Of a stretch of 8,117 nucleotides of DNA, positions 1-6,765 are shown one piece after another. The stretch's first letter is position 1; every line of letters begins with the position of its first letter. Below the pieces are notes generated by a model. It had not been told where the DNA came from and did not search any database. It saw nothing but the letters and a program-made list of their open reading frames with translations. The DNA lies in NCBI GenBank assembly GCA_018713755.1, contig DVOG01000175.1, forward strand, positions 1 through 8,117, read 5' to 3'. The translations under genes and the position numbers were made by a program. The DNA comes from Candidatus Spyradosoma merdigallinarum. Its GTDB lineage: Bacteria > Verrucomicrobiota > Verrucomicrobiia > Opitutales > UBA953.

Positions 1-827
1 AAAAGGCGCTGCGCGCGGCGGGAACGCGCCCGGAAGACGTCGATTTGCTCATCCACGCCGCCGTGTGCCGCGACCGGCTCGAACCCTCGACGGCGGCCTA
101 CGTCCACGGTCTGCTCGGACTTTCGCCGCGCGCGATGATTTTCGACGTGTCCAACGCGTGCCTCGGTTTTCTCAACGCGATGGCCGTCGCCGCCGCGATG
201 ATCGAAAGCGGGCAAATCCGCCGCGCGCTGATCTGCTCCGGAGAAAACGGACGCCCGCTCGTCGAAAACACCGTCGCCAAGCTCAACGCGGACGAAACGC
301 TGACGCGACGCACCGTCAAACCGTTTTTCGCGAATCTCACCATCGGCGCCGGAGCCGCCGCCGCCGTGCTTTCGCGCGACGACCTCGCGCCGGAAAATTC
401 CCCGCGCCTCGTCGGCGGCGCCGTCGCGACGGATTCCTCCGCGAACGCGCTCTGCGAAGGCGACGCGGACGGAAACGCGCTCGCGATGCGGACGGATTCC
501 GAAAAGCTGCTCGAAGCCGGCATCGCGCTCGCGGCGCGCGCTTGGGCGGACTTCAAGGCGGAAACGGGCTGGGACGAAGGCGTTCCCGCGCACATCGTCA
601 CGCACCAGGTCGGCGTGCGCCATTCGTCGGCGCTTTTCGCCGCGCTCGGACTCGATCCCGCGAAAGACCGCCGCACGTTCGAGCGGCTCGGGAACGTCGG
701 TTCCGTTTCCCTGCCGGCGACGCTCGCGCTGCACGCGGACGCGGGAACGTTCGCCCGCGGCGAAAAAGTCGCGCTGCTCGGCATCGGTTCCGGCCTGAGC
801 TCGATGATGCTCGGCGCGGAATTCTGA
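1..827 (+). CDS. OleA/FabH-like thiolase-fold condensing enzyme (5' end missing)
   Basis: The frame is open from the left edge (first full codon at 3) to TGA at 825-827, giving 274 visible residues; about 60-80 N-terminal residues should lie outside. It belongs to the ketoacyl-ACP synthase III (COG0332) group. The nucleophile is Cys53 of the visible part (codon 159-161) in DVSNACLGF. The catalytic His201 (603-605) is in HQVG, and Asn231 (693-695) is in LGNVGSVSLP. The HQVG motif, the GNVGSVSLP motif and a C-terminus of the form LGIGSGLxxMMLG are, as I recall the family, more like OleA than housekeeping FabH. OleA joins two fatty acyl-CoAs head-to-head into a beta-keto acid, the first step of long-chain olefin or beta-lactone synthesis. 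FabH joins acetyl-CoA to malonyl-ACP. No oleB, oleC or oleD gene follows, because the next gene is convergent; partners could lie upstream. A housekeeping-like KAS III or a polyene-related synthase cannot be excluded. Fold and catalytic triad are secure; the substrate is inferred. Confidence 0.85.
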   Translation, partial: KALRAAGTRPEDVDLLIHAAVCRDRLEPSTAAYVHGLLGLSPRAMIFDVSNACLGFLNAMAVAAAMIESGQIRRALICSGENGRPLVENTVAKLNADETLTRRTVKPFFANLTIGAGAAAAVLSRDDLAPENSPRLVGGAVATDSSANALCEGDADGNALAMRTDSEKLLEAGIALAARAWADFKAETGWDEGVPAHIVTHQVGVRHSSALFAALGLDPAKDRRTFERLGNVGSVSLPATLALHADAGTFARGEKVALLGIGSGLSSMMLGAEF

Positions 828-830
828 CGC

Positions 831-872
831 CGCCGCGGGAAACGGAAAGCGCGCGGGAGCGCGAACGCGGCG
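831..872. terminator. Possible hairpin terminator between convergent genes
   Basis: The 49-bp gap between the OleA-like stop and the mtaD stop contains an outer inverted repeat CGCCGCG (831-837) / CGCGGCG (866-872). Inside it is a tight stem CGCGC (850-854) / GCGCG (859-863) closed by a GGGA (GNRA-type) loop. No clear T-tract follows on the + strand. On the - strand T-rich sequence follows the inner stem (complement of 840-848). It could stop transcription from either side, but in such GC-rich DNA short stems arise easily, so this is tentative. Confidence 0.35.
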
Positions 873-876
873 CGGC

Positions 877-2145
877 TCAACTTTTCCGCCGCAGAAACGG
901 CGCGCGGCGCGCGGCCTCGACGATTTCCTCTTCGCCGGGAACGACGCCGTCGCGCATCAGAAAATTCCCGTCGCAGAGCACGTGGCGGACGCAGCGCGCG
1001 TCGGCGGCGTAAACCCAGTTGGAAATCAGATTGTGATTCGGAACGAGGCGCTCGTTGCGCAAATCGACGAAAACGGCGTCGGCGAGTTTTCCCTCGGCGA
1101 TTTCGCCGGCGTCGATTCCGAACGCGCGGAAACCGCCGCGCGTCGCCCAGCCGAAAACCTCGCCCGCGGGAACGGCCTCGGGGTCGCCCGAAACTTTCGC
1201 CAGCAGCGCCGCGAGCTTCATTTCCTCGCGCATGTCGAGATTGTTGTTCGACGCCGCGCCGTCCGTGCCGAGCGCGACGCGGCAGCCGGCGCGCGAAAGC
1301 GCCTTCCCGCGGAAAATCCCCGAAGCGAGCTTCATGTTCGAGGCGGGATTGTGAACGAGCGTCACGCCGCGCTCCCGCAGCAGGGCGATTTCTTCGTCGT
1401 CGAGCCAGACGCCGTGCGCGGCGACGACGTTCCCGCCGAGCACGCCGAGCGAATCCAGCCACCGCACGGGGGAAAGCCCGTGCGCGGCGACGCAGTCGTC
1501 GACTTCCTTCTTCGTCTCGGAAAGATGAACGTGCAGCCGCAGACCGCGTTCCCGCGCGACGTCCGCGCAGCGCCGCCACAGCTTTTCGCTCACGGTGTAA
1601 ACCGCGTGCGCGGCGACGGAGAAACGGACGCGACCGCTCCCGTCCGCGTTCCCGCCGAAGGGGAGCGCCGCAAGCTGCGCGAACATTTTTTCCCGGCGCT
1701 CGTCTTCCATCGCGTCGACGAACGTCATGGCGATTTCCGCGCGCATTCCGAGTTCCCGCGCGGCGCGCGCGGTTTCCCCGTTCATGAAATACATGTCGTT
1801 GAAGAACGTCGTTCCCGAACGGATCATTTCCAGCGCGGCAAGCCGCGAACCGCGGTAAATGTCCTCGGCGGTCAGCGTATCCTCCGCCGGCAGAATGTTT
1901 TTGAAAAGCCAGTCGAACAGCGCCATGTCGTCGGCGTAACCGCGCAGCAGCGTCATCGCCGCGTGCGTGTGCGCGTTGCAGAACGAAGGCAGAACGGCGA
2001 GGTTTTTCCCGTCGACGATTTCCGCGTCCGGCGTTCCCGCGGGAAGGCTTATCGCGGGAGCGATTTTCCCGAAGCGGTTCCCGGCGATCAGGATGTCGGT
2101 CTCGGCTCCGTTCAGAAGCACGTTTTTGAAAAGCACAGTCTTCAT
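877..2145 (-). CDS. mtaD: 5-methylthioadenosine/S-adenosylhomocysteine deaminase-type amidohydrolase
   Basis: This 422-residue protein is of normal length for the MtaD/SsnA branch of the amidohydrolase superfamily. These cytosolic metalloenzymes deaminate MTA, SAH or related adenosine compounds to the inosine forms, in methyl-cycle and purine salvage. All expected active-site residues are visible. The metal ligands are H59 and H61 (NAHTHAAMTLLRG), H207 (HVHLSE) and D295 (LGTDG). Catalytic or substrate residues are E210, H180 and H244 (VAAHG). Their spacing follows that of the characterised Thermotoga TM0936 enzyme. HNPASNMKLASG (265-276) and PNHNLISNWVYA (369-380) are also typical of the family. 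ATG at 2145 was chosen because the family N-terminus (MKTVLFKNVLLNG) begins there; the frame stays open to 2787 but the upstream residues look non-coding. No Shine-Dalgarno is seen. The gene is monocistronic, divergent from clpB and convergent with the OleA-like gene. Exact substrate (MTA, SAH, or another aminated purine or pterin) is not fixed by sequence. Confidence 0.9.
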   Translation of the reverse strand: MKTVLFKNVLLNGAETDILIAGNRFGKIAPAISLPAGTPDAEIVDGKNLAVLPSFCNAHTHAAMTLLRGYADDMALFDWLFKNILPAEDTLTAEDIYRGSRLAALEMIRSGTTFFNDMYFMNGETARAARELGMRAEIAMTFVDAMEDERREKMFAQLAALPFGGNADGSGRVRFSVAAHAVYTVSEKLWRRCADVARERGLRLHVHLSETKKEVDDCVAAHGLSPVRWLDSLGVLGGNVVAAHGVWLDDEEIALLRERGVTLVHNPASNMKLASGIFRGKALSRAGCRVALGTDGAASNNNLDMREEMKLAALLAKVSGDPEAVPAGEVFGWATRGGFRAFGIDAGEIAEGKLADAVFVDLRNERLVPNHNLISNWVYAADARCVRHVLCDGNFLMRDGVVPGEEEIVEAARRAPFLRRKS

Positions 2146-2168
2146 GGCGTTGCGGAAAAAAAGAAGCG

Positions 2169-2197
2169 GAAAGTTACCATTCCCGCCGGGAACTTTC
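2169..2197. promoter_or_regulatory. Dyad overlapping the mtaD -10 and -35 (possible operator)
   Basis: GAAAGTT (2169-2175) and AACTTTC (2191-2197) form a perfect 7-bp inverted repeat with 15 nt between. The left arm covers the mtaD -10 and the right arm covers most of the -35. A second small dyad, TTCCC-GCC-GGGAA (2180-2192), lies in the spacer. A repressor bound here would block the promoter; no regulator gene is present in the window to name. Confidence 0.35.
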
Positions 2198-2199
2198 AA
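2171..2199 (-). promoter_or_regulatory. sigma70-type promoter for mtaD
   Basis: Read on the - strand: -35 TTGAAA (complement of 2194-2199), a 17-nt spacer, then an extended -10 TGG-TAACTT (hexamer at 2171-2176). The -35 matches TTGACA at five of six bases. The -10 keeps the key first, second and last bases of TATAAT. The start of transcription would be near 2164, leaving a leader of about 19 nt before the mtaD ATG. Geometry is right, but there is no experimental support. Confidence 0.5.
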
Positions 2200-2207
2200 C
2201 CTCCGCG

Positions 2208-2225
2208 TTCCCCGCCGGCGGGAAG
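2208..2225. repeat. GC-rich perfect palindrome in the mtaD-clpB control region
   Basis: CCCGCCGGCGGG (2211-2222) is a perfect 12-base palindrome, flanked by TT on the left and AA on the right apart from one mismatch. It sits upstream of the mtaD -35 and about 100 bp before clpB. It could be a protein-binding site or simply another degenerate version of the TTCCCG-rich sequence common here. The rest of the 178-bp control region holds the mtaD promoter and the clpB box described separately, and nothing else I recognise. Confidence 0.3.
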
Positions 2226-2290
2226 CGCGCAGTGGACGCCGCGTCCCTTTTTCCGCGGCGCGGGAACACGGCGGACCCCGCGGGAAAATT

Positions 2291-2311
2291 TTTGGCACGC
2301 GCGGTGCATAA
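2291..2311 (+). promoter_or_regulatory. sigma54-like -24/-12 box or palindromic operator before clpB
   Basis: TTGGCACG-CGCG-GTGCA (2292-2308) matches the sigma54 consensus TTGGCACG-N4-TTGCA at all but one defined base, with the required GG (2294-2295) to GC (2306-2307) spacing of ten. The same bases form an inverted repeat TTnnGCAC-N5-GTGCnnAA (2292-2311). A sigma54 start would fall near 2319, only about five bases before the ATG, which would make the mRNA nearly leaderless. The site may therefore be an operator rather than a promoter. It is not a CIRCE element, which has GCACTC-N9-GAGTGC. I see no good sigma70 or sigma32 hexamer pair that would replace it. Confidence 0.4.
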
Positions 2312-2323
2312 GAGACAGGCATT

Positions 2324-4930
<2,607 letters not shown>

Positions 4931-4961
4931 AATCTTCGCCCGCGCTCCCGCGCGAAAAAAC

Positions 4962-5018
4962 AAAACGCGTTCCCGCGAACGCCGGCTTCGGCCGCCCGCG
5001 GGAACGCGTTTCTTTTTG
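4962..5018. terminator. Bidirectional intrinsic terminator built from two facing CGTTCCCG motifs
   Basis: AAACGCGTTCCCGCG (4963-4977) and its exact complement CGCGGGAACGCGTTT (4997-5011) make a perfect 15-bp stem. Within the 19-nt loop a second stem CGGC (4983-4986) / GCCG (4991-4994) is closed by a TTCG tetraloop, a very stable cap. A T-run follows on + (5009-5017, interrupted by one C). An A-run precedes it (4955-4965, interrupted by one C), which becomes a U-tract for - transcripts. It lies between the ends of clpB (4930) and the LolA-like gene (5033), so it serves both convergent units. Each stem arm carries one copy of the octamer that is abundant through the window. Confidence 0.92.
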
Positions 5019-5032
5019 TCCGCGAAAACAGT

Positions 5033-5614
5033 TTAAAGACGGCCGTTCCCGTCGGCGCCCGCATTTTCTTCGCACGCCGCGATATCGAAAAATTCGATAC
5101 GAGAAACGTCTCCGGAGACGTCGAAAAGCGTGACGGAGCCGAGCGTGTCCGCCGTCGCGCGGAGTTCGATTTTCAGGATGAAATCCGAAAGCGGCTTTTT
5201 CTTCGGAACGAGAATCCACGGGGCCGCTTCTTCTGAGGGACGCGAAATTTCAAAGATGCCCGAAAGCGTTTTTTCATCGCCTGAAAACGCCGCGTCGAAA
5301 ATCGCGTAGAGCGTCCGCATGAGCGGGGTTGCGGCAGGCGGAAGCGGCGTTTTTTCGTTCCCGCGAATCTGATACGCGCCCTGCGGCGTCAGCAGAAAGC
5401 CGAGCTTGACGGGCTTGAGCGTCCGCCAGAGCAAGTCTTTGTTTTTCCTCACGCGGAAATCTCCAGTCGACACGAGACTGACGCCCATGTCGCTCAGCGT
5501 TTTCGTTTGGCGAAACGTTCCCGCGATATCGTCGGCGGGAATTTTCGGCAGTTCCCGCGCCGCTGCGACGAGCGAGAAAAGACAGAAAAGGAAAAGTGAA
5601 GCGAACGTTTTCAT
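5033..5614 (-). CDS. LolA-like periplasmic lipoprotein/lipid carrier of aryl-polyene type
   Basis: The 193-residue precursor has a clear N-terminal signal peptide: MKTF, a hydrophobic stretch at 4-16, and an AAA-R site giving cleavage after A19. Cys11 sits inside the hydrophobic stretch without a proper lipobox, so the protein is probably soluble in the periplasm and not a lipoprotein. The mature part begins with FRQTKTL (34-40), LVSTGDF (47-53) and LLW (61-63). This pattern of short strands is seen in LolA-fold proteins of aryl polyene clusters. Classical LolA escorts lipoproteins from the inner membrane to LolB; the cluster-encoded paralogue is thought to help move the polyene lipid across the periplasm. 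It is the last gene of the minus-strand operon, 18 bp after the thioesterase stop, and ends at TAA beside the shared terminator. ATG at 5614 is chosen because it yields the signal peptide; no Shine-Dalgarno is seen. Fold assignment is fairly sure, cargo is inferred from context. Confidence 0.82.
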   Translation of the reverse strand: MKTFASLFLFCLFSLVAAARELPKIPADDIAGTFRQTKTLSDMGVSLVSTGDFRVRKNKDLLWRTLKPVKLGFLLTPQGAYQIRGNEKTPLPPAATPLMRTLYAIFDAAFSGDEKTLSGIFEISRPSEEAAPWILVPKKKPLSDFILKIELRATADTLGSVTLFDVSGDVSRIEFFDIAACEENAGADGNGRL

Positions 5615-5632
5615 GCCGCGTTTTGAAAATGC

Positions 5633-6064
5633 TTATTCGGAAGAAAGAAAACCGCGGGCCTCGAATTCCCGCATCAGCGTCAGCAACGGCTCCGGAAGCT
5701 GAAGCAAACTCTCGCCCGTGGACAGCCTCACCGCCATCTGCCGCGTCGTCGCCTTGCAGAAAAGCTTTCCGTCTTCAAGCGAAACCAGCCGATACCGGAC
5801 GTCGAGACAGTTCTCGCACGGGAGAAGTTCGGCGACGGCGCGCACGCGCTCGTCAAAACGCGCGGGAGCGACGTATTTCACGTTCAGCTTAACGACGGGA
5901 AAAACGAAGCCGCGCGCGGCCATGTCCCCGTAAGTGAACCCGATGTCGCGCAGCAGTTCGCTGCGCGCCTGTTCGAAATAACGGACATAGTTCCCGTGCC
6001 AGACGACTTGCATGGAATCGACGTCCTGAAAGGGAATGCGGAAATCGAGATGAGACGAAATCAT
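5633..6064 (-). CDS. 4HBT-type acyl-(CoA/ACP) thioesterase (hotdog fold)
   Basis: This 143-residue protein is a single hotdog domain of the YbgC/4-hydroxybenzoyl-CoA thioesterase group. The signature DVDSMQVVWHGNYVRYFEQAR (14-34) contains the catalytic Asp16 and His23, followed by the long helix that carries RSELLRDIG. The family hydrolyses acyl-CoA or acyl-ACP thioesters; in aryl polyene clusters the equivalent gene (ApeK position) is believed to act in release or editing of the chain. ATG at 6064 is preferred over an in-frame TTG at 6076. GGAGG (complement of 6070-6074) stands five bases before the ATG and would be part of the coding sequence if the TTG were used. The start overlaps the stop of the glycosyltransferase gene as ATGA, so the two are translationally coupled. 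It is followed after 18 bp by the LolA-like gene. Family assignment is strong, substrate is inferred from neighbours. Confidence 0.88.
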   Translation of the reverse strand: MISSHLDFRIPFQDVDSMQVVWHGNYVRYFEQARSELLRDIGFTYGDMAARGFVFPVVKLNVKYVAPARFDERVRAVAELLPCENCLDVRYRLVSLEDGKLFCKATTRQMAVRLSTGESLLQLPEPLLTLMREFEARGFLSSE

Positions 6065-6765
6065 TTCTTCCTCCAAAAAAGGCTTCTCGTGAACAGCAGC
6101 GCGTGGAGCGCGGAAAGCTTCACGTTATCGGAAAAAACGCGAAAATGAGAAACGCCGTCCGTCGGATACCGCACGCGCGTCGCCAGGTTTCGCACGGGAA
6201 CGCCGGCCCAAACCGCGCGAACGAGAATCTCGATGTCCGCCCCCATGCCGGAACTCTTCATGCGCGGCAAAACCCGCATCAGCGCGGCAGACAGCGGATA
6301 AACGCGGAAGCCGCACATCGCGTCGCCCGCCGCGCGGGAACGCGTTTCGAGCGCGACCCAGAAATTCGTGATTTTTCTGCCTTGCGAACGGGAACGCGGA
6401 GCGGATTCGTCGAAGACGGGAACGCCGTTGACGAGCGCGGCGGGATGCCGGCGCGCCTCTTCAAGAAAGCGCGGGACGTCGGAAACGTCGTGCTGCCCGT
6501 CCGCATCGATCTGCAGCGCGTGCGAAAACCCTTCCGCCGCGACGCGCTCCAGCGCGGACTTCACTGCCGCGCCCTTTCCGAGATTCTTTTCATGCCGCAA
6601 ATAAAGGAATCCGTTCCCGCGGCAGAAATTTTCGACGTCCGCCGCATCGTCGCTCCCGTCGTCCGCCACGAGCACCGGAACGCCGCAGGCGGCGAGCGCC
6701 GGCGCGACCGCGCGGAACTGCGCGAGGTGATTGTAAAGCGGAACGATGACGATCGGATTAAACAT
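6061..6765 (-). CDS. GT2-family glycosyltransferase
   Basis: This 234-residue soluble enzyme has a GT-A fold, family 2, related to dolichol-phosphate-mannose synthase-like proteins. It starts with IVIVPLYNH (5-13) and shows the nucleotide-binding DDGSDD (35-40), NLGKGAAVKSAL (61-72) and the metal-binding DADGQHD (87-93, DxD at D87/D89). The later CGFRVYP and GADIEILVRAVWAG segments are typical of this subgroup. No transmembrane segment follows, so it should act at the cytoplasmic face. GT2 enzymes of this kind are regular members of aryl polyene clusters (ApeJ position, there often joined to an acyltransferase), where they may add a sugar or help build the polar anchor; the acceptor is unknown. 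The start codon overlaps the end of the upstream ligase-dehydratase gene by eight bases (ATGTTTAA), and its stop overlaps the thioesterase start, so expression is coupled on both sides. No separate Shine-Dalgarno is visible. Donor sugar cannot be told from sequence. Confidence 0.88.
   Translation of the reverse strand: MFNPIVIVPLYNHLAQFRAVAPALAACGVPVLVADDGSDDAADVENFCRGNGFLYLRHEKNLGKGAAVKSALERVAAEGFSHALQIDADGQHDVSDVPRFLEEARRHPAALVNGVPVFDESAPRSRSQGRKITNFWVALETRSRAAGDAMCGFRVYPLSAALMRVLPRMKSSGMGADIEILVRAVWAGVPVRNLATRVRYPTDGVSHFRVFSDNVKLSALHALLFTRSLFWRKK
6065..6074 (-). promoter_or_regulatory. Shine-Dalgarno site deciding the thioesterase start
   Basis: On the - strand TTGGAGGAAGAAATG places GGAGG (6070-6074) five bases before the ATG at 6064. 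It is the only strong ribosome binding site I can find in the window, and it lies inside the last codons of the glycosyltransferase gene. It supports ATG 6064 and argues against the TTG at 6076. Confidence 0.75.

Noticed and set aside
45..827. Taking the OleA-like protein to start at the TTG at 45.
   Set aside because: The frame is open to the window edge and residues before the TTG continue the fold; the gene is simply cut by the window. The same holds for the TTG at 7996 in the ligase, which lies downstream of the essential P-loop.
2291..2311. CIRCE heat-shock operator before clpB.
   Set aside because: The GCAC...GTGC arms are only five bases apart, whereas CIRCE has longer arms (TTAGCACTC) and a nine-base gap.
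2300..2318. Resemblance to the Tn5 mosaic end used in sequencing libraries: ATAAGAGACAG is identical and about 15 of 19 bases agree.
   Set aside because: An untrimmed adapter would match exactly over the whole element, and the sequence runs smoothly into the conserved clpB start. Probably chance, although read support at this point is worth a look.
5033..5614. Lipoprotein signal (Cys11) in the LolA-like protein.
   Set aside because: The residues before Cys11 do not fit a lipobox, and a clear signal-peptidase I site (AAA-R) follows at 17-20.
6062..6076. TTG at 6076 as the thioesterase start.
   Set aside because: The bases between TTG and ATG 6064 are the Shine-Dalgarno GGAGG; the ATG overlaps the upstream stop as ATGA, a normal coupled junction.
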